Shown here: piece after piece, positions 7,870 to 17,322 of the stretch
How positions within the stretch are numbered: position 1 is the stretch's first letter
How the letters are laid out: each line of letters opens with the position of its first letter
Assembly: GCA_965218865.1 (NCBI GenBank)
Contig: CBDCME010000032.1
Location: 62,001 to 126,000, forward strand
Direction of reading: 5' to 3'
Length of the DNA stretch: 64,000 nt
Source: CBDCME01 sp965218865
GTDB lineage: Bacteria > Pseudomonadota > Alphaproteobacteria > JAAXGF01
The notes under the pieces: model-generated
Databases searched by the model: none
What the model saw: only the letters and a program-made list of their open reading frames with translations
What the model was told of the DNA's origin: nothing
Translations under genes and position numbers: made by a program

Positions 7870-10235
7870 CCCTTTCCCCGCTCAACCGGAAACTAGTCCG
7901 CGATTTGTGGCGCCTTAGGGGCTTGGGTCTGGCCATCTCCCTGGTCGCGGCTGCCGGAATCTCCTTGATGGTCGGCATGTTCGGAACCCTGACCTCGCTG
8001 CAGGAGAGCCGGAACGCTTTCTATGACCGCTATCGCTTCGCCGATGTTTTCGCCTCGGTCAAGCGTGCCCCGCGGCTTCTCGTCAACCGCGTTCGTCACC
8101 TTCCCGGCGTTGCCGCCGCGGAAACCCGGATCGTCTCGGACGTCACCCTGGACATCGCGGGAATGAGCGAACCCGCGACCGGGCGCCTGCTCTCCTTCCC
8201 GGAGCGTGGCCGGCCGCTCCTGAACGACGTTCATCTCACGGCGGGCAGTTTCGCCGAACCCAACCGGCCCGACCAAGTCATCGTCGGCCAGTCGCTGGCC
8301 AAGGCCCACGGCCTCGTGCCCGGCGATCATCTGGCCGCCATCATCAACGGCAAGAAGCGCCGGCTCACGATCGTCGGCGTCGCCTTGGCGCCCGAGTACG
8401 TCTACAGCCTGGGACCGGGACAGATCATGCCGGACGACAAGCGGTTCGGGGTTCTGTGGATGGGCCGCAAGAGTCTCGAAGCCGCCTTCGATCTCGACGG
8501 CGCCTTCAACGCCGTCAGCGTGTCCCTGCTGCGCGGCGCCAGCGAGGCCGAGGTGATCCGCCGCTTGGACATTCTGCTCGAGCCTTACGGCGGCGTGGGC
8601 ACGTACGGGCGCGAGGACCAGGTGTCCGATTTCTTTCTCGCCAACGAGATCGAACAGCTGCGCACCTTCGGGAGCGTCGTGCCGCCGATCTTTCTCGGCG
8701 TCGCCGCTTTCCTGTTGAACATCGTGATAACCCGCCTGGTTCAGACCGAACGCGAGGAGATCGGCCTTCTCAAGGCTTTCGGCTACACCGACCTGGAGGT
8801 CGGTTGGCAGTACCTGAAGCTCGTCGGGGTTCTTACTCTTACCGGCCTGGCCCTGGGTCTGATCGGAGGCTACACCTTCGGCCAGCTCATGACCGGCATG
8901 TACACGACCTACTTCCAATTCCCGTTGCTGGCCTACCAGGTCGATCCCTCGGTATTCAGCCTCGCCGCCGGAGTCAGCGTGCTGGCCGGCGCGGCCGGGG
9001 GCCTCAACGCGGTGCGCCAGGCCGTGCGGCTCTCCCCCGCCGTGGCGATGGCGCCGCCGCTGCCGCCGAACTTCCAGTCCGGCTCGTATTCCGGCTTGGC
9101 GGCGAGCCTGCGCCTGTCCCAGCCGACCCGAATGATCTTCCGCCACCTCTGGCGCTGGCCCCTGCGTACCGGGATGACGGTCGCCGGCAACGCGTTCTCC
9201 GTGGCGCTCATGATTTTGGCCTTGTTCTTTCTCGACTCGGTCGAGCAAGTCATCGAAGTGTATTTCTTTCAGGCCCAGCGCCAGCACATGACGATGACCT
9301 TCGAGGAGCCCCGTCCGGGGCGGATCGAAGAAGAGGTTCGCCATCTCCCCGGAGTGCTCGCGACGCAACCCGCGCGCACGGTGCCGGCGCGTCTGAAACA
9401 CGGCCCCTTTGAAAAGCGTCAGGGCATCACGGGCATCACACCCGGCGCCGACTTGAACCGCTTGCTCGATCGCGACATGCGCCCCGTCGAACCGCCACCG
9501 GGGGGACTGGCGCTGTCGCGAAAGATCGCCGAGGATCTTTTCGTCGAGGTGGGCGACACGGTGACCGTCGAAACCATGGAAGGACGCCGTCCGATCGTTG
9601 ACGTTCCCGTGACCCAGATCGTCGAAGAGTACATGAGCTTCTCCGCCTATATGTCCTGGGAAGCGCTCAATCGTCTGATGGGCGACGGGCCGACGGTCTC
9701 CGAAATCCACCTTCTGGTGGACGAGCGGCACGCCGATGCTCTTTACCGGCAGTTAAAGAACACGCCGGCGGTGGCCGGGATCATCCACAGAAACGCCGCC
9801 CTGGCGAGCTTCCGCCAGACTATGGAACAGACGATGTACGTGATGATTTTTTTCTACATCGCCTTTTCGAGCCTGATCGCCTTGGGCGTGACCTACAACT
9901 CCGCCCGCATCGCCTTGTCGGAAAGGGCGCGGGCTCTGGCGAGCCTGCGGGTGCTGGGTTTCACGCGCGGCGAGGTGGCCTATATTCTGTTCGGTGAATT
10001 GGCCATGATCACGTTCCTCGCCTTGCCCGTGGGCGCCCTCGCGGGTTACGGGCTGGTGTGGCTCATGTCGCCGATGTTGAATACCGACATGTACCAGTTC
10101 CCGGCCGTTATCGCGCCCTCGACCTACGGTTACGCGGTGCTCGTGGTGTTGGTTTCGGCGCTGATCTGCTGGTGGATTTTGCGGCGGCGGATGAGAAATT
10201 TGGATCTCATCGCGGTGCTGAAAACACGGGACTAG
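7863..10235 (+). CDS. ABC exporter permease with two FtsX domains
   Basis: This 790-residue inner-membrane permease is built as two halves. One membrane helix near residues 15-40 is followed by a large periplasmic MacB-type domain (about 41-265). Three helices follow (about 265-290, 318-345, 360-385). A second copy has a helix near 436-465, a periplasmic domain to about 655, and three helices (about 655-685, 705-740, 755-780). This duplicated layout is typical of unfused MacB/FtsX permeases of about 800 residues. It overlaps the ATPase gene and is followed after 4 bases by the HlyD-like adaptor gene, so the three probably form one export complex. Confidence 0.88.
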   Translation: MVTLSPLNRKLVRDLWRLRGLGLAISLVAAAGISLMVGMFGTLTSLQESRNAFYDRYRFADVFASVKRAPRLLVNRVRHLPGVAAAETRIVSDVTLDIAGMSEPATGRLLSFPERGRPLLNDVHLTAGSFAEPNRPDQVIVGQSLAKAHGLVPGDHLAAIINGKKRRLTIVGVALAPEYVYSLGPGQIMPDDKRFGVLWMGRKSLEAAFDLDGAFNAVSVSLLRGASEAEVIRRLDILLEPYGGVGTYGREDQVSDFFLANEIEQLRTFGSVVPPIFLGVAAFLLNIVITRLVQTEREEIGLLKAFGYTDLEVGWQYLKLVGVLTLTGLALGLIGGYTFGQLMTGMYTTYFQFPLLAYQVDPSVFSLAAGVSVLAGAAGGLNAVRQAVRLSPAVAMAPPLPPNFQSGSYSGLAASLRLSQPTRMIFRHLWRWPLRTGMTVAGNAFSVALMILALFFLDSVEQVIEVYFFQAQRQHMTMTFEEPRPGRIEEEVRHLPGVLATQPARTVPARLKHGPFEKRQGITGITPGADLNRLLDRDMRPVEPPPGGLALSRKIAEDLFVEVGDTVTVETMEGRRPIVDVPVTQIVEEYMSFSAYMSWEALNRLMGDGPTVSEIHLLVDERHADALYRQLKNTPAVAGIIHRNAALASFRQTMEQTMYVMIFFYIAFSSLIALGVTYNSARIALSERARALASLRVLGFTRGEVAYILFGELAMITFLALPVGALAGYGLVWLMSPMLNTDMYQFPAVIAPSTYGYAVLVVLVSALICWWILRRRMRNLDLIAVLKTRD

Positions 10236-10239
10236 CCCG

Positions 10240-11436
10240 ATGCAAAAAGCTCGACTGATATTCACTGGGGTCCTCGCCCTGTTGGTGCTGATCGCGATCG
10301 GTTTGACGTTCCGTCCGCGCCCGGTCCCGGCCGATTTCGCGCCGGTTCTGTGGGGCGATCTGCAAGTGACGGTCGCCGACGAGGGCGAAACTCGCCTCAA
10401 GGACGTCTACGTCGTTTCGGCGCCCGTCCGCGGCCGCGTCTTGCGCATCGATATCGAGGTCGGCGACGAGATTCGAGCCGGCGAGACCGTGCTGGCGACT
10501 TTCGAACCTTCGGACCCGGCGATTCTCGACATCCGTAGCCGCTCGGAAGCCGAATCGGCCATCGAACTCACGCTTGCCGAGCGCGAGCGCGCCGCCGCCG
10601 AGCTCGAGTTCGCCGAATCGGAGCTCGCGCGCAAGAAACCCTTGGCGGAACGGGGAACCATTTCGGCCGCCGACTTCGACCGGGCGCGCCTGGCGGTCAA
10701 TCGCTCCCGGGCCGCACTCGTCGAATCGCGCGCCAACGTCGACGTCAAGAGGAGTCAGCTCGAAATCGTGCGGGCCGCGCTGATCAATGTTCAAAGCCTC
10801 GCGGAGGGCGGCAGGACCGGCGATGACCGCTTCGTCATCCCCGTGCGCGCGCCGGTGGATGGTCGGGTCATGCGGCTCATCCAGGAGAGCGAGGCCGTTG
10901 TCCGCGCGGGAACGCCGATTCTCGAAGTGGGCGACCAATCGCGGCTCGAGATCGTGGTCGATCTCCTCTCCGCCGACGCGGTGAAAGTCACCGAGGGCGA
11001 TACCGTGCGCCTCGAGGCCTGGGGCGGCGCCGACGATCTCGGCGGCGTTGTGCGGAGGGTGGAGCCGTTCGGATTCACCAAGATTTCCGCCCTCGGGATC
11101 GAGGAGCAACGGGTCAACGTCATCATCGATCTGACCACGCCCCACGAACAGTGGCGCTCCCTCGGCCATGGCTACCACGTCGAAGCCAGCATCATCATCG
11201 AGGAGCGCAAGGACATCCTGAAGATTCCCGTGAGCGCCCTATTCCGGAACGGGGACGAGTGGTCCGTGTTCGTCGATCGGGACGGTGTCGCGCGCTTGCA
11301 GACCATCGAAATCGGCCAGCGGAATTTCCTCGAGGCGGAAGTGGTCTCGGGCTTGAGCGCCGGCGAGTCGGTTATCCTCCATCCCAGCGACCGGATCGCC
11401 GACGGGGTCGGGGTGGAAGCGCGCCAGAGCGGCTAG
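10240..11436 (+). CDS. HlyD/MacA-like periplasmic adaptor protein
   Basis: This 398-residue membrane-fusion protein has an N-terminal signal anchor (about residues 5-25). A lipoyl-type half follows (A-P-V-R-G-R-V-L-R near 60), then a helical hairpin rich in Ala, Glu and Arg (about 100-190) and the second lipoyl half (R-A-P-V-D-G-R-V). Beta-barrel and membrane-proximal domains complete it. It should link the permease of the preceding gene to an outer-membrane channel or to the periplasm. No outer-membrane TolC-like gene follows; the next sequence is an IS element. Confidence 0.85.
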   Translation: MQKARLIFTGVLALLVLIAIGLTFRPRPVPADFAPVLWGDLQVTVADEGETRLKDVYVVSAPVRGRVLRIDIEVGDEIRAGETVLATFEPSDPAILDIRSRSEAESAIELTLAERERAAAELEFAESELARKKPLAERGTISAADFDRARLAVNRSRAALVESRANVDVKRSQLEIVRAALINVQSLAEGGRTGDDRFVIPVRAPVDGRVMRLIQESEAVVRAGTPILEVGDQSRLEIVVDLLSADAVKVTEGDTVRLEAWGGADDLGGVVRRVEPFGFTKISALGIEEQRVNVIIDLTTPHEQWRSLGHGYHVEASIIIEERKDILKIPVSALFRNGDEWSVFVDRDGVARLQTIEIGQRNFLEAEVVSGLSAGESVILHPSDRIADGVGVEARQSG

Positions 11437-11631
11437 ATGTGGCGGCTTGAGATGGCGACCAAGCCATGCCCTGACCACCGCCGGGGTTGGCCCAAAGGAG
11501 ACCATGCGTTGTTCCCACGGAATATCCGCAGCGTTCGCCGACAGTGCCCATGGCCCGACCGCCGCTAACAAAAGGAAGAGGACGAGAACTGTCCAGCGGA
11601 CCATCGCCCGCCGTCTCGCCGCACCATTCAT
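11239..11631 (-). other. Possible remnant of a secreted protein gene, antisense to the adaptor 3' end
   Basis: On the minus strand an ATG at 11631 (or 11604) opens a frame with a textbook signal peptide: basic M-V-R-W, a long leucine/valine core, then A-N-A-A-D. About 65 codons lie outside the adaptor gene; the rest is antisense to it. A real gene would therefore be either very short or a truncated remnant. No family is recognised. Confidence 0.25.
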
Positions 11632-11731
11632 GATTGCGGGTTTTCCGATCCGGGGATCTTGACTCCTTAGCGCGAACGATTCGGAAACCGGGTCACGATT
11701 CAACCCACGGTAAGGAAAACGCCAATAGATA

Positions 11732-13297
11732 GTTGCCCGTGAAGAACGTGTAAGCGGCTGATGTTGGTAGCTCTTTCGGTTTGGCGAAGTAATCGGATTT
11801 GCAAGAAAACGGGTTTTGGGCCTGAAAAGCTTGTGATTTGAAATAATTGATTTTGGGGATTCCCTTCCGTTGCGGAACGTGATTCTCTGCTCCCGTCGAT
11901 TGGGATTGGAGAACTGTGATGAAGCCATCGCGCAAGGTGTCATCGGGAATAGAGGACCTGTTCCGCTCGCGGTTCGAAAACATCATCAACCTGCGCCACG
12001 AGTTGGTGGTGTTGGGGGGCCGGATCGCGTGGACTTTCTTCGACGAGACCTATGAAGCCTTGTATTCGGAGGAGGGTCGGCCGGGGGTCCCGACGCGGTT
12101 GATGGTTGGGCTGCACATCCTCAAGCATATGTTCGATCTCTCGGATGAGGAGGTCTGCGAGCGCTGGGTCTACGACCCATACTTCCAGTGCTTCTGCGGC
12201 GAAGAGTACTTTCAGCATGAGCTGCCCATGGAGCGCTCGTCGATGACCCGGTGGCGGGACCGGATCGGGCCGGAAGGTTTGGAGAAGGTATTCCAGGAGA
12301 GCCTGGCCGTGGCCCACCGGGTGGGGGCGCTGCGGGAGAAGGACCTCGAGCGGGTGACGGTGGACACCACCGTACAAGAGAAGGCGATTGCCTTTCCGAC
12401 CGCCGCCAAACTGATGCAACGAGCCCGCGAGCGGCTGGTGCGACTGGCACGGGAGCACGGCATTGCCCTGCGTCAGTCCTATACCCGCCTGGGCAAGAGG
12501 GCGTTGATCATGCAAGGCCGCTACCGCCATGCCAAACAGCACAAGCGGGCCAACAAGGCCCTGCGCAAGCTCAAGACCTATCTCGGGCGCACCGTCCGCG
12601 ACATCCGCCGCAAGACGGCCCAGGAGGAGAGCCTACGGGATACCTTCCGCCGCCCCTTGTGGCTGGCCGAGCGGGTGTCGACCCAGAAGCGGCGCGACCC
12701 CTTGCCCAAGGTCTATTCGCTCCACGCGCCCGAGGTCGAATGCATCGGCAAAGGGAAGGCGCACAAGCCGTACGAGTTCGGCTGCAAGGTCTCCGTGGCG
12801 GCGACCAATTCCCGCCCCCCCGGCGGCCAGTTCGTCGCCCACGTCAAGGCCTTCCACGGCAATCCCTATGATGGCCACACCTTGAGGCAGGTGATCGAAG
12901 AGATGGAACGCTGGACGGGGATATCGGCCGAGCGCATCTATGTCGACAAGGGATACCAGGGCCACGATTACCCCAACAAACACCGCGTCTTTAGATCAGG
13001 CCAGAAACGCGGCATCACGCCGACGATCAAGAAGGAGCTCAGGCGGCGCTCCGCCGTCGAGGCCGTGATCGGACATCTCAAGAGCGATGGCAGGCTGGGG
13101 CGCAACTTCCTCAAAGGCCGCGACGGCGACAAGATCAACGCCATCCTCGCCGGCGCCGGCTACAACTACCGCCTTGTCCTCAAATGGCTGAGGCGTTTGT
13201 TTGTCCAAATCCTGGCCGCGCTCCTCAGCGACATCTCGCACCCCACCGCAAACCCAATCGCCGCTTCAGCTTGAAATCAGGGTTCTTCACGGACGAC
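11732..13297 (+). mobile_element. IS5-family element, copy 1 (1566 bp, intact)
   Basis: The element is bounded by imperfect inverted repeats, GTTGCCCGTGAAGAAC on the left and GTTCTTCACGGACGAC on the right, and carries one intact transposase gene. The left flank ends TAGATA and the right flank begins TAGCTA, suggesting a short target duplication starting TAG. Three full copies in the window have exactly this length. Its right end lies 3 bases from a 109-bp CTAG repeat. Confidence 0.9.
11919..13274 (+). CDS. IS5-family DDE transposase (copy 1)
   Basis: This 451-residue transposase has an N-terminal DUF772-type domain (G-R-P-G-V-P-T-R-L-M-V-G-L ... L-S-D-E-E-V-C-E-R-W) and a DDE catalytic domain. 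The first Asp lies in T-V-D-T-T-V-Q, the second region in Y-V-D-K-G-Y-Q-G, and the Glu in R-R-S-A-V-E-A-V-I-G-H. The ATG at 11919 follows a GGAGAAC ribosome site; a GTG one codon earlier is possible. It differs from copies 2, 4 and 5 at P-T-A-A-K (versus P-T-D-A-K), which copy 3 shares. Confidence 0.93.
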   Translation: MKPSRKVSSGIEDLFRSRFENIINLRHELVVLGGRIAWTFFDETYEALYSEEGRPGVPTRLMVGLHILKHMFDLSDEEVCERWVYDPYFQCFCGEEYFQHELPMERSSMTRWRDRIGPEGLEKVFQESLAVAHRVGALREKDLERVTVDTTVQEKAIAFPTAAKLMQRARERLVRLAREHGIALRQSYTRLGKRALIMQGRYRHAKQHKRANKALRKLKTYLGRTVRDIRRKTAQEESLRDTFRRPLWLAERVSTQKRRDPLPKVYSLHAPEVECIGKGKAHKPYEFGCKVSVAATNSRPPGGQFVAHVKAFHGNPYDGHTLRQVIEEMERWTGISAERIYVDKGYQGHDYPNKHRVFRSGQKRGITPTIKKELRRRSAVEAVIGHLKSDGRLGRNFLKGRDGDKINAILAGAGYNYRLVLKWLRRLFVQILAALLSDISHPTANPIAASA

Positions 13298-13300
13298 TAG

Positions 13301-13409
13301 CTAGTGCATCGACCCAAACGGAGGCGACAGCCGAAGTTTGGAAAGTTGATGCATCGACAAAGGCCTGGTGCACGGGAGCGTGAACGAAGTGAATGCGCCG
13401 GTGCACTAG
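13301..13409. repeat. 109-bp CTAG-bounded double-hairpin element, copy 1
   Basis: The element begins CTAGTGCATCGAC and ends CGGTGCACTAG. The first half folds on TGCATCGAC/GTTGATGCA with an inner CCAAAC/GTTTGG. The second half folds on GTGCAC/GTGCAC with imperfect G/C arms. It is one of four copies of identical length in the window and lies next to the right end of IS5-family copy 1. Confidence 0.85.
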
Positions 13410-13457
13410 ATATGCTGCCATGCACGTAAGGTCTGGAAAGAGGAACGAGTTTCGGCT

Positions 13458-13919
13458 CTATTCACCTACATTCAACTTGTCATCAGAATTAAGTTTCCAT
13501 TCGCGCAACAAGCGCTCCGCTTCGGCAATTTCGTCCGGGCTCATTTGTTTCGCCAGGAGGTCACGGTGCTTCCGAGCCAATCTGAGACCTTGTGCGGCCG
13601 AAAGGCTGAACCAGAAGTGCGCCTTGGCGTTATCCTGGCCTATACCCTCACCTTTTTGGTACATGCGTCCAAGAGTGAATTGGGCGTAGAATTCACCGCC
13701 CGCGGCCTTGCGGGACCATTCCGCGACCTCCTGTGACTCGCTCGAATCATCATTTGCTCGCGGATCGGGTTGGGCGTCGGAATCACCTTGCTCCGCCAAC
13801 AACACACGGGCGTCTGCTCGGTAAAGGTCGTGTTTGGATGGCGATTCTGGGATTTCCGCGCTCATGGAAACGGCAGAGGCGAGGGACAAATGAAACATAG
13901 CAAGTATCATCACTCGCAT
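13458..13919 (-). CDS. Secreted Sel1-repeat (SLR) protein
   Basis: This is a protein of 153 residues. The start at 13919 is preferred over the upstream frame opening because it is preceded by GAGGG and begins a signal peptide (M-R-V-M-I-L-A-M-F-H-L-S-L-A-S-A). The C-terminal half has one clear Sel1-like repeat (Y-A-Q-F-T-L-G-R-M-Y-Q-K-G-E-G) and a second partial one (A-H-F-W-F-S-L-S-A-A-Q-G), ending in a charged helix. Such proteins mediate protein contacts, often at the envelope. Most relatives have more repeats; no partner is evident nearby. Confidence 0.7.
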   Translation of the reverse strand: MRVMILAMFHLSLASAVSMSAEIPESPSKHDLYRADARVLLAEQGDSDAQPDPRANDDSSESQEVAEWSRKAAGGEFYAQFTLGRMYQKGEGIGQDNAKAHFWFSLSAAQGLRLARKHRDLLAKQMSPDEIAEAERLLREWKLNSDDKLNVGE

Positions 13920-14171
13920 CGCACCCTCATTTTGTTCCCAATTTTCCGTCGTCGTACACAACGTCTGGCCCGTGAATTCTTTCGAGACATGGCTTTTACG
14001 CACGAAACCATATCGTACCCGGTTTTTTTGAAAGTGGCTAAGAATTTGTAATGAGGAACGCGGATGTCATTTAATTCGCTCGAAGCAATCATACCGGATC
14101 GTGCAGCAATCATATTTCCATCGCGGAGGGACCAGCTCCTAAATTCACAAACCAAGTGCAACGTCGGTATG

Positions 14172-14551
14172 TGAGGTGGTCTTGGAAAATTGGACAGGCT
14201 GTTAAGGTGTATTCCACCGTTTGACGGAGGAATACGGAGATGACGAGACGACGCCGTTTTCCAGCGGACTTCAAGGCCAAGGTAGCGGTTGAAGCGCTAC
14301 GGGGCGACAGGACGATCCAGGAGATCGCGGCGAAGCACAAGGTGCATCCGAACCAAGTGAGCACGTGGAAGCGCCAGGCGGTTGAGGGCCTGGGAGCGGT
14401 GTTTTCGAACGGTGCCGAGAGGGTCCACCGGGACCATGAAGCGGAGGTCCGCGGCCTCCACGCCAAGATCGGCGAGATGACGGTGGCTGGAAACGGAGCT
14501 GGAATTCTCGGTCATGACCACCAGGAAAAGCCGGTGGAAAAATCTGTATGA
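14172..14551 (+). pseudogene. IS3-family left end with truncated orfA
   Basis: A left terminus of IS3 type (TGAGGTGGTC-like at about 14172) is followed by an orfA frame from 14240. It starts M-T-R-R-R-R-F-P-A-D-F-K-A-K-V-A and contains the helix-turn-helix I-Q-E-I-A-A-K-H-K-V-H-P-N-Q-V. After residue about 80 the sequence leaves the family and ends without an orfB, so this is a fragment. No right terminus is seen before parE. Confidence 0.75.
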
Positions 14552-14660
14552 GGTTGCCCTTTGCGTCGTGTCTCATCCGGCGACGCGCCGGATGGCACTC
14601 CGAGCCGAGCCGAAATTATCCGAGATCGCGATGATCTCGCGCCCGTCGCATCTCGAGCCA

Positions 14661-16652
14661 CTAGACGTCGAGATCGGTGACGAAACGCGCGTTTTGTTGG
14701 ATGTAGGCGAAACGCAACTCGGGCTTGCGGCCCATCAACTCCTCGACTCGGGTCGCGGTGAACTCGCGCTCGTCGGCGGGGATTTCCACTCGGTGCAGCG
14801 TCCGCGTCGCCGGCGCCATCGTGGTGACCTTCAATTGCTGGGCCGGCATTTCGCCGAGACCCTTGAAGCGACTGATCTCGACTTTCCTACGGCCCGAAAA
14901 CTCGGTTTTCAACAACGCCTCCCGGTGCTCGTCGTCGCGCGCGTAATGGGTCGTGCCACCCTGGCTCAAGCGGTACAACGGCGGGACCGCGAGGAAAAGG
15001 TGATGGTCCTCGATCAGCCCCGGCATCTCGCGGTAGAAGTACGTCATCAACAAGGCGGCGATATGGGCGCCGTCGACATCGGCGTCGGTCATGATGATGA
15101 CCCGTTCATAACGCAAGGCCTGTTCGGAGTAGGCGTTGCCGGTGCCGCAGGCCAACGCCTGGACCAGGTCGTTCAGCTCCTGATTGGCCCGCAGTTTCTC
15201 CGTCGTGGCGCTGGCGACGTTGAGAATCTTGCCGCGCAGGGGCAACACCGCCTGGATTTCGCGATCACGCGCCTGCTTCGCGGAGCCTCCCGCCGAATCG
15301 CCTTCCACCAGGAAGATCTCGGTTCCCTCCGCGCTGGCGCGGGTGCAGTCGGTGAGTTTGCCCGGCAAACGCAGCCTCCCACCCACTTTCTTGCGCGCGA
15401 CCTCGGCCTCGCGGCGCCGGCGCTGACGCACCTCGGCGCGCTCGAGGGCAAGTCCGAGCAAACCGTTCGCGGCCTCGGGATCGGCGCTCAGCCAATGATC
15501 GAAGTGATCCTTGATCGCGGCCTCGACCAATCGCGTGGCCTCGGCCGAAACCAGCCGCTCCTTGATCTGGCCCTGGAACTGCGGCTGGGGCAGAAACACC
15601 GAAAGCAAGGCGCAGGCCCCGCCGACGACGTCGTCGGTGGTGAGTTGGGCCGCCTTCTTGTTGGCGACCAATTCGCCGTAAGCTCGGAGTCCGCGCGCCA
15701 GCGCGTTCCGCAAGCCGGCCTCGTGGGTTCCGCCCAAGGGCGTTGGGATGGTGTTGCAGTAGGAATTGACGAAGACCTCCCCATCCAACGGCCAAGCAAG
15801 GGCCCATTCGACCGATCCGGCGTCGTTGGGAAACCGTGCCGCGCCCGCGAACGTCGCCGGCGTCGCGGTCGCGCGCCCTGCCAACGTGTTGGCCATGTAT
15901 TCGCCCAGCCCGCCGGGAAAATGCAGGGTGGCGCGCGCGGGCACGGAGTCGCCGCCGCCGAGCAGGGAAGGATCGCATTGCCAGCGAATTTCGACGCCGC
16001 GATAGAGATAGGCTTTCGATCGAACCATGCTGTAGAGGCGCCGGGGACGGTACTTGCAACCGGCCCCGAAGATATCCGGGTCGGCATGAAAGGTGACATT
16101 GGTGCCGCGCCGATTCTGCACCGGTCCCTTGGCCTTGAGCTTGCCTTGCGGCATCCCACGGACGTAGTCCTGCGTCCACGCTTCCCGGTTCCGCGCCACC
16201 TCAACCATGAGCCGATCACAGAGCGCGTTCACGACCGATAGGCCGACGCCGTGCAGCCCACCCGCGGTCTGATAAACCTTGCCGCCGAATTTTCCGCCGG
16301 CGTGCAAGGTCGTCAAGATCACCTCCAAGGCCGACTTGTTTTTAAACTTGGGATGCGGGTCGACCGGAATACCGCGGCCGTTATCGCGCACGGTCACGGT
16401 TTGGTCGGCCGCGATTTCGATCTCGATGCGATTGGCGTGTCCGGCGACCGCCTCGTCCATGGCGTTGTCGAGGACCTCGGCGAAGAGATGGTGAAGACCG
16501 CGCTCGTCGGTGCCACCGACGTACATCGCCGGACGGCGGCGAACGGGTTCCAAACCTTCGAGAACCTCGATGTCCTTGGCGGAATATCCATTTTCACCGC
16601 CACCGGCGGACTGGGCACCCTTGAACTGAAATAGATCCTGCATACGAACCAT
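14661..16652 (-). CDS. parE: DNA topoisomerase IV subunit B
   Basis: This GHKL ATPase plus TOPRIM subunit of topoisomerase IV decatenates daughter chromosomes with ParC. Visible motifs are L-D-N-A-M-D-E-A-V, D-N-G-R-G-I-P-V-D, G-G-L-H-G-V-G-L-S-V-V-N-A-L-C, the TOPRIM E-G-D-S-A-G-G-S-A-K-Q-A-R, and the metal-binding D-A-D-V-D-G-A-H-I. The length (about 663 residues) fits ParE rather than the longer GyrB. The start is uncertain: ATGs at 16682, 16652 and 16643 are in frame, and the later two best fit the family N-terminus. It is divergent from yciA across about 150 bases. Confidence 0.92.
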   Translation of the reverse strand: MVRMQDLFQFKGAQSAGGGENGYSAKDIEVLEGLEPVRRRPAMYVGGTDERGLHHLFAEVLDNAMDEAVAGHANRIEIEIAADQTVTVRDNGRGIPVDPHPKFKNKSALEVILTTLHAGGKFGGKVYQTAGGLHGVGLSVVNALCDRLMVEVARNREAWTQDYVRGMPQGKLKAKGPVQNRRGTNVTFHADPDIFGAGCKYRPRRLYSMVRSKAYLYRGVEIRWQCDPSLLGGGDSVPARATLHFPGGLGEYMANTLAGRATATPATFAGAARFPNDAGSVEWALAWPLDGEVFVNSYCNTIPTPLGGTHEAGLRNALARGLRAYGELVANKKAAQLTTDDVVGGACALLSVFLPQPQFQGQIKERLVSAEATRLVEAAIKDHFDHWLSADPEAANGLLGLALERAEVRQRRRREAEVARKKVGGRLRLPGKLTDCTRASAEGTEIFLVEGDSAGGSAKQARDREIQAVLPLRGKILNVASATTEKLRANQELNDLVQALACGTGNAYSEQALRYERVIIMTDADVDGAHIAALLMTYFYREMPGLIEDHHLFLAVPPLYRLSQGGTTHYARDDEHREALLKTEFSGRRKVEISRFKGLGEMPAQQLKVTTMAPATRTLHRVEIPADEREFTATRVEELMGRKPELRFAYIQQNARFVTDLDV

Positions 16653-16805
16653 TATACGTTCGCCACCGGCTCCGGGCAACATCCTGTGCTTTTATGCCGC
16701 CGTCACCGCATATATAGTAGGCTTGCGTTCCGGCTTGGTGAGGCGGGTCGGGTGCGATCGTATCTTGTCCGCGCCTCGTGGTCTCCATCGCCTGGACGAA
16801 ATCCA

Positions 16806-17195
16806 ATGACCGAAAATATTGCTGGCCCGCGCGGCAAACTCGCGACCCGAACCGTGGCCATGCCGGCCAATACAAACCCCGCCGGCGATATATTCGGCGG
16901 CTGGTTGCTGGCGCAAATGGATATCGCGGGGGGAATCACCGCCCATTGGCGGGCCCGGGCCCGGGTCGCGACCGTGGCCGTCGACGCGATGGAGTTTCAC
17001 CGCCCCGTCCAAGTGGGTGACGTTGTTTCCTGTTACGCCTCGGTCGAGCGTGTCGGCCGCACCTCGCTGACGATCCACATCGAAGCCTGGGCGGCGCAAC
17101 GCGAATCGGACAGCCGGATCAAGGTGACCGAGGGAAAATTCACCTTCGTCGCGATCGACGATGACGGGCGACCGAGAAACCTGCCCCCCGAATAA
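16806..17195 (+). CDS. yciA: Acyl-CoA thioesterase, YciA-like hotdog fold
   Basis: This 129-residue hotdog-fold thioesterase hydrolyses acyl-CoAs. The family signature N-P-A-G-D-I-F-G-G-W-L-L-A-Q-M-D is present near residues 23-38, including the catalytic Asp. M-E-F-H-R-P-V-Q-V-G-D-V-V follows. The start at 16806 is chosen because the family N-terminus begins there; the longer upstream frame is unrelated. Eighteen bases after its stop begins the second 109-bp repeat, which also caps the convergent glnA gene. Confidence 0.9.
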   Translation: MTENIAGPRGKLATRTVAMPANTNPAGDIFGGWLLAQMDIAGGITAHWRARARVATVAVDAMEFHRPVQVGDVVSCYASVERVGRTSLTIHIEAWAAQRESDSRIKVTEGKFTFVAIDDDGRPRNLPPE

Positions 17196-17213
17196 CCGGT
17201 CGGGTAGATCGAC

Positions 17214-17322
17214 CTAGTGCACCGGCGCATTCACTTCGTTCACGCCCCCGTGCACCAGGCCTTTGTCGATGCACCAACTTTCCAAACTTCGGCTGTCGCC
17301 TCCGTTTGGGTCGATGCACTAG
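17214..17322. repeat. 109-bp CTAG-bounded double-hairpin element, copy 2 (inverse orientation)
   Basis: This is the same 109-bp unit as at 13301, reversed. Its right-hand CTAG (17319-17322) contains the TAG stop codon of glnA on the minus strand. It fills the space between the convergent yciA and glnA genes, so its two hairpins could also act as a bidirectional transcript end. Confidence 0.85.

Noticed and set aside
7893..9731. Long minus-strand open frame (612 codons) opposite the ABC permease
   Set aside because: It is entirely antisense to a well-supported permease gene, has no recognisable domain, and is typical of shadow frames in GC-rich coding DNA.
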